From: Paenibacillus pectinilyticus
GTDB lineage: Bacteria > Bacillota > Bacilli > Paenibacillales > NBRC-103111
Length of the DNA: 64,000 nt
Reading direction: 5' to 3'
Assembly (NCBI RefSeq): GCF_001700435.1
Contig: NZ_LYPC01000011.1
Location: forward strand, 124,001 to 188,000
Shown here: in pieces, positions 42,935 to 51,182 of the stretch
Position numbering within the stretch: position 1 is the first letter of the stretch
How the letters are laid out: the number at the start of each line of letters is the position of its first letter
Notes under the pieces: model-generated
Told to the model about the DNA's origin: nothing
The model's input: only the letters and a program-made list of their open reading frames with translations
Database searches by the model: none
Position numbers and translations under genes: made by a program

Positions 42935-43603
42935 TTACTTCGCGGCCTTCTTCGCCCACTTCGCTTGCAACGCGCTTTCAATCTCAGCCGTCACTTGCTC
43001 GGTTGTTTTCCCGTCCGTCGAGATGCCTAATTTGGCTGCGCGCTTGTTTAATGCCTCTGACTTCTTCGTGTCTTTCGCAGCTTTCTTAGCGTCTTTGTCA
43101 GCCTTCAGTGCTGTACGGAGTTCTTTCGCTGTTTTGCCATCGGTCGCGATCCCCGCTGCCGTTGCTTTCGATTGCAGCTTCGCTAATACCGCAGGCTTCA
43201 AAGCTGCTCGCAGCTCTTTGTTCGTCAGCCCATCGGCGTTTACACCAAGCTTAGCAGCTCTCGCTTGCAGCTTTGCACTAACCGCCGCTTTGATCTCCGT
43301 TTGGAGTTGATCCGTGGTTTTACCCTCGCTGGAAATACCTAATTTGGCTGCCGCAGCGTTTAAGCGTGCGGTGTGCTTGGCTGTAGCTGCTGCTTTCAGC
43401 TCAGTTTTAATCTCTTGATTCGTTTTACCATCCGTCGATAGGCCGAAAGCCTTCGCTTTATCCAACAAAAGTTGCTTCAATGGATGTGTTTTACTTGTTG
43501 ATGCCGCTGTCGTATCACCTTGTCCACTCTCCGCAAAAGCCGCTATCGGAACTGCACATACAATCGCGCCTACCAGCACGAGTCCTGCTAACTTCTTCAA
43601 CAT
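42935..43603 (-). CDS. Secreted Ala/Lys-rich helical repeat protein
   Basis: The ATG at 43603 (GAGGAG eight bases upstream) gives 222 residues with a signal peptide (MLKKLAGLVLVGAIVCAVPI, cleavage near AFA-ESG). The mature protein is five helical repeats of 30-40 residues built on AKxLGIsTDGKTxxELxxxLKAA: FGLSTDGKTNQEI, LGISSEGKTTDQL, LGVNADGLTNKEL, AGIATDGKTAKEL, LGISTDGKTTEQV. The repeat is Lys/Ala-rich and basic, suggesting binding to wall polymers or DNA, but no function is known. The two-component genes upstream are only 69 bp away on the same strand. Confidence 0.78.
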   Translation of the reverse strand: MLKKLAGLVLVGAIVCAVPIAAFAESGQGDTTAASTSKTHPLKQLLLDKAKAFGLSTDGKTNQEIKTELKAAATAKHTARLNAAAAKLGISSEGKTTDQLQTEIKAAVSAKLQARAAKLGVNADGLTNKELRAALKPAVLAKLQSKATAAGIATDGKTAKELRTALKADKDAKKAAKDTKKSEALNKRAAKLGISTDGKTTEQVTAEIESALQAKWAKKAAK

Positions 43604-43671
43604 AGGAATCACTCCTCGATTCGTCTACTATCATGGGCTAAGTACCCTACGAATCCTATCTTATCTCAGAG

Positions 43672-45090
43672 TTATGTCATAAGTTTGTCATGTGAAGAGG
43701 TAGCGGCATTAGGCAAAAAGATTTTGAAAACCGTCCCAGCCCCCAGCTGCGACTCTACCCTAATCGAGCCGCCATGCGCCTCGACAATATGCTTGCAAAT
43801 CGTCAAGCCAAGCCCAGCGCCAGTGCGGTTGCGGCTTTCGTCCGCTTTGAAGAACCGATCAAACAGATGGGGCAGCTTCTCTGGCGCGATGCCTTGCCCC
43901 TGATCCCACACCTCGATCCAGCGCTCCTGTCGGACCGCTTTCACTCGGATCCCTGCTTGCGAACCTGCGGGAATGTGGTTAATCGCATTATCCAGCAGAT
44001 TAATGAATACCTGTCGCAGTCGGTCTGCATCCGCCTGCACGATGTATGGACCCTCGACGTCGGCACTGAGCTCAATCTCCTTGCCTTTGGCCTTCATCTT
44101 GAGCTGTGTCACGACAAGACCAATCAGATCAGCGACATCCACCACGTGCATATTCATCTTCACCTGCTTCTCCTCAAAAGAAGACAACTCCAGCAGATCA
44201 TCCACCAAATGGCTCAGTCGAAGTGTCTCCTGGAGGGAGATATCGATGAATTCTCTCGCATCTCCGGGTTCCACGACCGCATCAGTGATCCCCTGCAGGG
44301 AAGCCCGAATCGTCGTGAGCGGCGTCCGCAGCTCGTGAGAAATTTCGGAGAGGAACCGCTTGCGGCCTTCCTCGACTTTCTGAAGCTTGCCGGCCATTCG
44401 GTTCAGTGAACCCGACAGGGAGGCGATTTCATCTTTTCCACGCACAGGGACCCTGCCACTGAAATCGCCCATCGCCAGCGCCTCCGCCGTCTTGCTCATT
44501 TGTTGAATCGGCTTCACAAAATGCCGCGATACAAAATAAAGAACAGCCGTAGCAAGCAACGCTACAACCAAAGCAGACCAATAAATCGCGCGATTGATTT
44601 CATTAATCGTTCCCTGAATGTCCTCGAGCGGTGTATACAGAAAAATAGCCCCAACAACGCGATTGTCCAGCAGTACAGGACGACCTACGATCAGCATTTT
44701 CACCTTGCTATTCTGTGTGAAATTGCTTTTTACCGTCACGGGTTTACCAGAGAGGACTTTCTCCACCCAATCCAGTCGGGCCGGGACTTCGCCTACCGCT
44801 TGGATTTTGTCCAGGGCAGCTTTAGGGTGCTTGACCACCGAGACACGTACATTCGAGCTTTTCTCAATGGTGTTAATTTGCTTGCGGAAATCCTTCTGAG
44901 CCGTCGCATTATCGAACAAATCGGTTGCCAGCTCCTCGACCTGCTCTACCTTCTCCAGCAGCAGCGTCTCGCTCCGGTCATACGTCTTCTGCTTCATCGT
45001 ATACCCGATCGTGCCTGATATCGCTAGAATCGACACCACCGTAATCGTGATATACATCACCAATAATTTACGATAAAAGGAGTTTAGCAT
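43672..45090 (-). CDS. Sensor histidine kinase, HAMP type
   Basis: A 472-residue kinase. Membrane helices at about 8-30 and 165-187 flank a ~135-residue extracellular sensor; a HAMP domain follows (KPIQQMSKTAEALAMGDFSG), then HisKA with the phospho-His in SEISHELRTPLTTI and HATPase with INLLDNAINH, DQGQGIAPE and GAGLGLTICKH. It starts within the last codons of the response-regulator gene (ATGCTAA overlap, seven bases), so synthesis is coupled. The domain plan is that of BaeS/WalK-like envelope sensors; the signal is unknown. Confidence 0.92.
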   Translation of the reverse strand: MLNSFYRKLLVMYITITVVSILAISGTIGYTMKQKTYDRSETLLLEKVEQVEELATDLFDNATAQKDFRKQINTIEKSSNVRVSVVKHPKAALDKIQAVGEVPARLDWVEKVLSGKPVTVKSNFTQNSKVKMLIVGRPVLLDNRVVGAIFLYTPLEDIQGTINEINRAIYWSALVVALLATAVLYFVSRHFVKPIQQMSKTAEALAMGDFSGRVPVRGKDEIASLSGSLNRMAGKLQKVEEGRKRFLSEISHELRTPLTTIRASLQGITDAVVEPGDAREFIDISLQETLRLSHLVDDLLELSSFEEKQVKMNMHVVDVADLIGLVVTQLKMKAKGKEIELSADVEGPYIVQADADRLRQVFINLLDNAINHIPAGSQAGIRVKAVRQERWIEVWDQGQGIAPEKLPHLFDRFFKADESRNRTGAGLGLTICKHIVEAHGGSIRVESQLGAGTVFKIFLPNAATSSHDKLMT

Positions 45091-45788
45091 GCACCAGGCC
45101 CCTCAAATTTGTAGCCCACGCCCCATACAGTGCGGATGCTCCAGTCTTCTTTGCGTTCGGAGTGAGCCGTAAGCTTTTCTCTTAGACGTTTGATGTATAA
45201 ATCGACCACACGGTCCTCGCCCTCGAAATCCCATCCCCAAATTTTGGTGATCAGATCCTCGCGGGTGAAAACTTGATTCGGGTTCCGCACGAAAAACAAG
45301 AGCAGCTCGTACTCCTTCTTCGGCAACGGCACAACCTGACCTTCCACCGTGACCTCATGTCCCAAGCTGTCTATGCGCAGACTGCCGCTTTCATACAGGT
45401 GAGGCACTGGCATAACTTGCGTACGAAGCCCTGTGCGACGCAGGATCGATGTAACCCGGGCGACCAGTTCGTTCGGGTCAAAAGGTTTCACCAGATAATC
45501 GTCGGCCCCCATCTGCAAGCCCTCCACCCGTTCGTCCACGTGACCTCTCGCCGTCAGCATCAGAATCGGCACATCGCTTTGCGCGCGAATGTTCTGGCAG
45601 ACCGACCAGCCGTCCCGCTTCGGCAGCATAATATCCAGCACGATGAAATCGGGCTGGATCTCCTTAAACCTCGTGAGCGCCTGCTCACCATCGTTCGCGG
45701 TCACTACCTCGTAGCCGCTCTTCTCCAAGTACAGCTTCGTAATTTTACATATATTCAAATCATCATCTACGACCAATACCGTTGTCAC
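45084..45788 (-). CDS. OmpR/PhoB-family response regulator
   Basis: The regulator, 234 residues from the GTG at 45788 (GGGAG 11 bases upstream), starts with the receiver VLVVDDDLNICK, phospho-Asp in FIVLDIMLPKRDG, Thr in MLTARG and Lys in DYLVKPFDPNE. The winged helix has LPKKEYELLLFFVRN and VVDLYIKRLREKL. An ATG at 45818 in frame has a poorer ribosome site. The kinase gene overlaps its stop. Target promoters cannot be read from the window; the repeat protein gene next to the kinase is a candidate by proximity only. Confidence 0.92.
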   Translation of the reverse strand: MTTVLVVDDDLNICKITKLYLEKSGYEVVTANDGEQALTRFKEIQPDFIVLDIMLPKRDGWSVCQNIRAQSDVPILMLTARGHVDERVEGLQMGADDYLVKPFDPNELVARVTSILRRTGLRTQVMPVPHLYESGSLRIDSLGHEVTVEGQVVPLPKKEYELLLFFVRNPNQVFTREDLITKIWGWDFEGEDRVVDLYIKRLREKLTAHSERKEDWSIRTVWGVGYKFEGPGAC

Positions 45789-45988
45789 GTATGGACACGC
45801 TCCCTTATGTATAACCATAATCTCTCTATCCTACTGGATAATTGTGAAGGAAAAATTTATTTCGCTGTCATTCTAGCAAGTGCACCTGATTCATATACAC
45901 ATTTTTAATAGAGTAGGGGAATCTTCCTATCGGGCAATGCTTTTCTAGCATTTACTATAGCAGATAGCAACGAAAGGAGGTGAAACGC

Positions 45989-46339
45989 ATGCCTACTAAA
46001 CTTCTTCGTCCTACCAAACTTGATAAAGGTCAAGGCAAAGCACTTTATACGCTGCCAAAAAGTATCAAACCCACACAACGACTATCTAGATTCACTGTCC
46101 TCTGGGTAAACAACGCAGGTGTTCCTTTCAATACAACTGGCTTTGTTTGCGAAGCGCGTACCCTCGGTGGAATTTTCATTGCTGCTGTTCGATTCGACAG
46201 CTTTGGCACAGCTGTATTTAACAACATCTTTACACCAACGAACCGTACACTAATCATCCGTACCTTCAATGCTAACGGTGTCTTATTCCGTACACGCACG
46301 GTTCCGGCCCGGGTTGCTGCTTATGCTATTATTGGTTAA
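45989..46339 (+). CDS. Beta-rich small protein of unknown function
   Basis: The ATG at 45989 follows a near-perfect AAAGGAGGTG site by six bases, giving 116 residues. Basic N-terminus (MPTKLLRPTKLDKGQGKALY), then alternating strand-like segments RFTVLWVNNAGVPFNTTGF, GGIFIAAVRFDSFGTAVF, RTLIIRTFNANGVLFRTRT: one beta-sandwich-like domain. No signal peptide, few Cys. A strong terminator follows, so it is a single-gene unit with high translation potential. No family recognised; a spore or surface role is possible but unsupported. Confidence 0.7.
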   Translation: MPTKLLRPTKLDKGQGKALYTLPKSIKPTQRLSRFTVLWVNNAGVPFNTTGFVCEARTLGGIFIAAVRFDSFGTAVFNNIFTPTNRTLIIRTFNANGVLFRTRTVPARVAAYAIIG

Positions 46340-46354
46340 TTGGGTCAAAAAGAC

Positions 46355-46387
46355 GCTCTCTAGCGAAAGCTGGAGAGCATTTTTTAG
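46355..46387. terminator. Convergent terminator
   Basis: GCTCTC-TAGC-GAAA-GCTG-GAGAGC (46355-46378) is followed by ATTTTTTAG. The T-run includes the stop codon region of the minus-strand gene ending at 46384. Confidence 0.85.
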
Positions 46388-46827
46388 TTAGCGTAGCGGA
46401 TTTGTATACCTTTATAGCTTGTTTCCCGTTCGAATCCATCATTTGCTCTAGCGTGAATGAAAATTGATTTGTCATTCTCCCAAAAGGCTACAAAGTTTTC
46501 TTTCGAAACGAATTTATTGCCACCTTGGTTCTTTAGATCGGAATTAGCTTTAATAAGCGAAAGATGATAGCTATAAGCTGTAGTCGCTCCACAATTCCTT
46601 TCAAACACAACTAGTTTATAATCACCATCTGGCTGGCTATGTTCAGACAGGATATCGTTTGAGCACATGCCAGATAACATATTAATTGCTTGACTGAATA
46701 ACATATAAATGCCTATACTTAAAATCAGTCCTACTACAATTACAGCAATTGCTATTGCTTTTACCCCTACTCGAATACGTTCCCTTTTATCCGATTCTTC
46801 CCTTGACCAATCCGTAGGTTGATCCAT
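46384..46827 (-). CDS. Single-pass membrane protein, DUF5412-like
   Basis: A 147-residue protein: acidic/basic N-terminus of about 22 residues, one membrane helix (AIAIAVIVVGLILSIGIYML), then an extracellular domain with two Cys (MCSNDI and RNCGATTAYSYH) and the pattern SQPDGDYKLVVFERNCGATT seen in DUF5412-like Bacillales proteins. The Cys pair probably forms a disulfide. AGGAG is six bases from the ATG. The gene is clearly more AT-rich than its neighbours, which hints at later acquisition. Function unknown. Confidence 0.72.
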   Translation of the reverse strand: MDQPTDWSREESDKRERIRVGVKAIAIAVIVVGLILSIGIYMLFSQAINMLSGMCSNDILSEHSQPDGDYKLVVFERNCGATTAYSYHLSLIKANSDLKNQGGNKFVSKENFVAFWENDKSIFIHARANDGFERETSYKGIQIRYAN

Positions 46828-46968
46828 TCGAATCTCCTATCTTTCAGGTTTTCATTTTCATGAATCCCTTAAAAAATTCAAAATTACATAGAACTCCTAA
46901 CTATCACTAATTCTTACTTATCTTCACTATTCGTGATAGACCAGCGCTATCCTGCTCTTGCGTTCAGC

Positions 46969-47095
46969 GAGTATCTGCGATTATGCATTCCTTTTCCAGT
47001 AGACTCCCCCATGCCTCTAAATATCTGCGATTATGCATCCTTTTCCCACTACGCTCCCTCGTGCGGCTAAATTCCTGCGAATGCTCCGCTTCTCC
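46969..47095. repeat. Family C palindrome in three tandem 50-bp units
   Basis: Units beginning at 46969, 47019 and 47069 share TATCTGCGATTATGCATCCT, matching the family C palindromes at 31625-31813, plus a similar spacer CTCCC(T/C)C(G/A)TGC. Spacing is 50 and 50 bp, with no fourth unit at the expected place. Confidence 0.8.
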
Positions 47096-47104
47096 CCGAG
47101 GCGC

Positions 47105-47142
47105 CTCAAACAAAACACCCCCCAGCATCAGCTAGGGGGTGT
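47105..47142 (-). terminator. Terminator of glnS
   Basis: ACACCCCCCAG (47115-47125) and CTAGGGGGTGT (47132-47142) form a hairpin; the minus strand continues GTTTTGTTTG. Confidence 0.85.
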
Positions 47143-47161
47143 GCACCGCACGATTCGTTCG

Positions 47162-48835
47162 TTACAGCACGAACGAGCTTTTCAACGACACGATCAAGTT
47201 GAACACCAGATGATCTGGGGTTGTGTACTTCGGATCCACGTTGAAGTAACCGTGGCGGAAGAACTGGAACTTGTCATGCGGGTTCGCGCTCTTCATGTTG
47301 TCTTCGACGAAGCCTTGCACGATTTGCAAGGAATTCGGGTTCAAGTTCTCAAGGAACGATGCTCCCTCTTCGCCTTCCTCATCATCCAAGATCAAAGGCT
47401 CATACAAGCGGAACTCCGCCGGTACAGCACTTTTCGCATCCACCCAGTGGATGGTGCCTTTAACTTTGCGGCCAGTGAAGCCGCTACCGCTCTTCGTCTC
47501 CACATCATAGGTGCAATGCAACTCAACTACGTTGCCATCCTCATCCTTGATGAAGTCGTTGCACTTGATGAAGTAGGCGTTTTTCAAACGCACTTCGTTG
47601 CCAGGGAAAAGGCGGAAATATTTGTTCGGCGGATTTTCCATAAAATCGTCTTGCTCGATGTAGATCTCGCGGGAGAATGGAATCATGCGATTGCCCATCT
47701 CCGGATTCTCGGAGTTGTTCTCCGCTTCCAGCATCTCCACTTGATCCTCGGGATAGTTAGTGATGACGACTTTGAGCGGATTCAGCACGCCCATCGTGCG
47801 CAGCGCCTTCAGCTTCAAATCCTCGCGAATGAAGTGATCGAGCATTTTCGCATCGACAACGCTGTAGCTGCGAGCTACGCCGATTTCGCGCGCGAAATTG
47901 CGGATCGATTCGGCTGTGTAGCCTCTGCGGCGAAGACCAGAGATGGTCGGCATCCGCGGATCGTCCCAACCGTCAACGGCTTTCTCGTCGACGAGTTGTT
48001 TCAGCTTTCTTTTGCTCATCACGGTATTGGTTAAGTTCAAGCGTGCAAATTCATACTGTCTCGGCACATTCGGCATCTCACACTCACGAATAACCCAGTC
48101 ATAGAATGGACGTTGATCTTCAAATTCTAGGGTACAAATGGAGTGCGTTACGCCCTCGATCGCATCCTCCAACGGGTGCGCGTACGCATACATCGGATAG
48201 ATGCACCATGCGTCCCCAGTGTTATGATGATGTGCATGCACGACACGGTAAATGATCGGATCACGGAAGTTGATATTCGGTGACGACATATCGATTTTGG
48301 CGCGAAGCACCCGCTCCCCGTCCTTAAACTCGCCTGCACGCATCCGCTCAAATAGCGCTAAATTCTCTTCCACCGTGCGATCACGGTGAGGACTGTTCGT
48401 GCCCGGCTGCGTCAATGTTCCACGCGTTTCACGGATTTCGTCAGCGGTTTGATCATCCACGAAGGCCAAGCCTTTGCGAATCAGCACTAGCGCACGATTG
48501 TACATTTCCTCGAAATAATCCGATGCGAAGAACAGGCCATCCCACTCAAAACCAAGCCAAGCGACATCCGCCTTGATGGATTCCACGTACTCGGTATCTT
48601 CCTTAACCGGATTCGTATCGTCGAATCGCAGGTTCGTTCTGCCTTTAAATTCATCCGCTAGCTCGAAATTGAGACAAATGGACTTCGCATGTCCTATATG
48701 AAGGTAACCGTTCGGCTCCGGGGGAAATCGGGTCACGACCTGACTGACTTTGCCTGATTTCAAATCTTCGTTTACAATGTTCTTAATGAAATTCGATGGC
48801 GTGCTTACGTTAGCTTCCGCGTTTTTCGTTTCCAT
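47162..48835 (-). CDS. glnS: Glutaminyl-tRNA synthetase
   Basis: This class I enzyme charges tRNA-Gln directly with glutamine. The 557-residue protein has [17 protein letters not shown] (HIGH at 46-49) and the KMSKS-type loop VMSKRKL, with RFDDTNP and the GlnRS-specific insert [18 protein letters not shown]... between; the C-terminal half is the two-barrel anticodon-binding domain. The start has a nearby AAAGGCTGGG region rather than a perfect site. Most Bacillota make Gln-tRNA by the GatCAB transamidation route, so a GlnRS is unusual in this phylum, though it is found in some Paenibacillus-like genomes and is thought to be horizontally acquired. Base composition here is like its surroundings. 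Confidence 0.95.
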   Translation of the reverse strand: METKNAEANVSTPSNFIKNIVNEDLKSGKVSQVVTRFPPEPNGYLHIGHAKSICLNFELADEFKGRTNLRFDDTNPVKEDTEYVESIKADVAWLGFEWDGLFFASDYFEEMYNRALVLIRKGLAFVDDQTADEIRETRGTLTQPGTNSPHRDRTVEENLALFERMRAGEFKDGERVLRAKIDMSSPNINFRDPIIYRVVHAHHHNTGDAWCIYPMYAYAHPLEDAIEGVTHSICTLEFEDQRPFYDWVIRECEMPNVPRQYEFARLNLTNTVMSKRKLKQLVDEKAVDGWDDPRMPTISGLRRRGYTAESIRNFAREIGVARSYSVVDAKMLDHFIREDLKLKALRTMGVLNPLKVVITNYPEDQVEMLEAENNSENPEMGNRMIPFSREIYIEQDDFMENPPNKYFRLFPGNEVRLKNAYFIKCNDFIKDEDGNVVELHCTYDVETKSGSGFTGRKVKGTIHWVDAKSAVPAEFRLYEPLILDDEEGEEGASFLENLNPNSLQIVQGFVEDNMKSANPHDKFQFFRHGYFNVDPKYTTPDHLVFNLIVSLKSSFVL

Positions 48836-48919
48836 ATGTGCCCAGCCTTTCTCCCACGGGTTAAAGTTTTATTTTCTATCATACACTAAATGGTACTCAA
48901 ATATAAAGGAGCCAATGAG

Positions 48920-50149
48920 ATGGAATCATTCGAGCATTACTTAGATCAATATGCAGAGCTTGCAATACGTGTAGGATTAAATGTACAAAAGGACCAAACG
49001 GTCGTCATCACAACGCCAATTGCGTGTGCGGACTTCGTTCGAAAGCTCGCGCAGAAAGCCTATGACGCTGGCGCTAAGGATGTTGTCGTAGACTGGGACG
49101 ACGATGTCGTGAAGGCGCTACGACTGAAGAATGCCCCCGAAGATACCCTTCGGACCTACCCTGCTTGGCGTGCAGCCGGCATGGAGGAGATGGCCAAGGA
49201 AGGTGCAGCGTTCCTGTCTATTTATGCACCGAACTCGGATTTGCTCAAAGACATTGATCCCGCTCGCGTCGCGATGTCCAGCAAAGCAGCAGCAACGGCT
49301 CGTGCCGGCTACCTGAACTATACACGCAGCAATAAAGTTAACTGGTTGATGGTTTCCTACCCAACACCGGAATGGTCAGCGAAGGTATTCCCGAATCTGA
49401 GCGAGTCCGAGCGGATTAACCAGCTATGGGAGCAAATTTTCAAACTCACACGCGCAGATCAAGCAGATCCAGTGGCGGCATGGAAAGAACATATCGGCAC
49501 ATTGACGGCGAAGCAGAATCTGCTGAACGACAAAAAGTTTAAACAACTTCATTTCCAAGCACCAGGCACCGACCTGTACATAGAGCTAGCACAGAAGCAT
49601 CAATGGGTTGCCGCAGGCAGCGAGTCTGAGAAGGGCATTTTCTTCGTACCGAACATCCCAACGGAAGAAGTGTTCACGATGCCAGCCCGTAACGGCACGA
49701 ACGGAACCGTTCGCAGCACGTTGCCGCTAAGCTACCAAGGCTCGTTGATCGACGGCTTCTCCCTCACTTTCAAAGATGGCCGCGTCGTCGAAGCGAAAGC
49801 AGAAGTGGGTCAAGAAGTGCTGGACAACATGTTGAACATGGATGAAGGCGCTCGTTATTTGGGTGAAGTGGCACTCGTACCTTATGACTCACCAATTTCA
49901 CAGTCTGGCCTTATCTATTACAACACTCTTTTTGACGAAAATGCTTCCTGCCACGTCGCGCTTGGCAATTCCTACCCGTTCACCATCGAGGGTGGAACGG
50001 CAATGAATGAGGAAGAGCTTGCCTCGAATGGCTATAACAAAAGCTTAATCCACGTGGACTTCATGATCGGTTCGCCGGAGATGGCCATTGACGGCATTAC
50101 AGCCGACGGTACACGTCAGCCGCTATTCCGCAATGGGAACTGGGCTTAA
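48920..50149 (+). CDS. M29 family aminopeptidase
   Basis: The ATG at 48920 (AAGGAG at eight bases) gives 409 residues, the usual length for AmpS/AmpT-like metallo-aminopeptidases. Features: YAELAIRVGLNVQKDQ at the N-terminus, the metal-ligand region GTDLYIELAQKH and GIFFVPNIPTEEVFTMPAR, and C-terminal SGLIYYNTLFDENASCHVALG with HVDFMIGSPEM, which supply Glu/His/Asp ligands for two metal ions. It cleaves N-terminal residues from peptides in the cytoplasm. Divergent from glnS across an 84-bp gap; ends at a strong terminator. Confidence 0.93.
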   Translation: MESFEHYLDQYAELAIRVGLNVQKDQTVVITTPIACADFVRKLAQKAYDAGAKDVVVDWDDDVVKALRLKNAPEDTLRTYPAWRAAGMEEMAKEGAAFLSIYAPNSDLLKDIDPARVAMSSKAAATARAGYLNYTRSNKVNWLMVSYPTPEWSAKVFPNLSESERINQLWEQIFKLTRADQADPVAAWKEHIGTLTAKQNLLNDKKFKQLHFQAPGTDLYIELAQKHQWVAAGSESEKGIFFVPNIPTEEVFTMPARNGTNGTVRSTLPLSYQGSLIDGFSLTFKDGRVVEAKAEVGQEVLDNMLNMDEGARYLGEVALVPYDSPISQSGLIYYNTLFDENASCHVALGNSYPFTIEGGTAMNEEELASNGYNKSLIHVDFMIGSPEMAIDGITADGTRQPLFRNGNWA

Positions 50150-50185
50150 CGGCATTTGAACGTCATCATCTGCTCAAAATAAGAT

Positions 50186-50231
50186 AAAGACCGCACCTAC
50201 TTGGAGTCAACTCCGTGTAAGAGCGGTCTTT
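50186..50231. terminator. Convergent terminator
   Basis: AAAGACCGC (50186-50194) and GCGGTCTTT (50223-50231) with inner GGAGT/ACTCC form a stem followed by TTCAC on plus and preceded by A-rich DNA for minus. Confidence 0.85.
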
Positions 50232-50241
50232 TTCACGTCTA

Positions 50242-51108
50242 CTAGTCCTCGTCTTCCGGACGCGGTACACGCATCAGGCTCGTCTTCAAAGTCTGGACGA
50301 CGGCTGCTTCTTTCAGCTGCCACTTGCCCTTGTGCCATTTCCATAACGAAGTGACGTAGCCTAGCGTGTCCGCATTGGCGATACCCGTAATTCGCTGAAC
50401 ACCCTTCAGCTCACAGAAGCCATCCTTTTTCACATCAACAGGCTTCAATAAGCTGTAGGCATCGACATTCACGATAATCGGCTTCACAAGCTTCCCTTGG
50501 TTGTAGATGCCGAACTGCTCATAAGCTTCCTTGCGATCCGCGATATCGAGAATGAACGCTTTGCCGGTCTCCTGGATTTTCATCTTCACCTTATAGTTAT
50601 TCTTAAAGGTCGCATTCACATGGAGCGGTTCCGGCATCGGAATCTGCGTGGGTACATTATTTTTCAGCGAGTAGATGTAATTAGAAGTGAAACCACCGCT
50701 ACCTCCTGTATCATAGGTCACATAGATCTGAGGCATCTTGTCGTGGATAAAATCACAAAAATCCATCCGTGGATTATAGCCGCCCTCCAGCGGAATCACA
50801 ACCTGTGCCTGCCCTTGGCCTACGACGGAAATAAACAGCCTGTCATAATACGGACTGTTCATGTCCGATTTCAAACCAACGAGCGAAACCATGTCGGCTT
50901 TGCCATCACCTGTGACGTCGATTTCACGCGTTTGGATCAGCTGCCCTTGCCCGCTTTGAGGGGGTGTTAGCTGTGAAGAAGATGACGGTGGTGGAACAGC
51001 CTCGTTAAAAGCTTCTGCAGGTCCGCTTAAAGACAAGCCTCCGCCCAGAATGATACAGATTGCTGCCATCCGCAGCATGTTGTTAACTCTTTTTCTAAAC
51101 CGAATCAT
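50242..51108 (-). CDS. Secreted protein with calcium-loop-like motif, unknown
   Basis: About 288 residues from the ATG at 51108, with a signal peptide (MLRMAAICIILGGGLSLSG, cleavage near AEA-FNE) and a Ser/Pro/Gln-rich linker to residue ~60. The mature domain begins EIDVTGDGKADMVSLVG, a DxTxDGxxD calcium-loop pattern as in VCBS/FG-GAP and EF-hand-like proteins, then a beta-rich region (YVTYDTGGSGGFTSNYIYS, NYKVKMKIQETGKAFILDI). Two Cys (DFCDFI, GFCELK) may pair. Similar secreted proteins occur in Paenibacillus with unknown role. A GTG at 51117 is an alternative start. Confidence 0.75.
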   Translation of the reverse strand: MIRFRKRVNNMLRMAAICIILGGGLSLSGPAEAFNEAVPPPSSSSQLTPPQSGQGQLIQTREIDVTGDGKADMVSLVGLKSDMNSPYYDRLFISVVGQGQAQVVIPLEGGYNPRMDFCDFIHDKMPQIYVTYDTGGSGGFTSNYIYSLKNNVPTQIPMPEPLHVNATFKNNYKVKMKIQETGKAFILDIADRKEAYEQFGIYNQGKLVKPIIVNVDAYSLLKPVDVKKDGFCELKGVQRITGIANADTLGYVTSLWKWHKGKWQLKEAAVVQTLKTSLMRVPRPEDED

Positions 51109-51182
51109 TGGTCGCACTTCCCATCATGGAATTGATTTCGGTTTATTATTTCAAATTTTTCCATGGGGTATGCGAGGGATTG

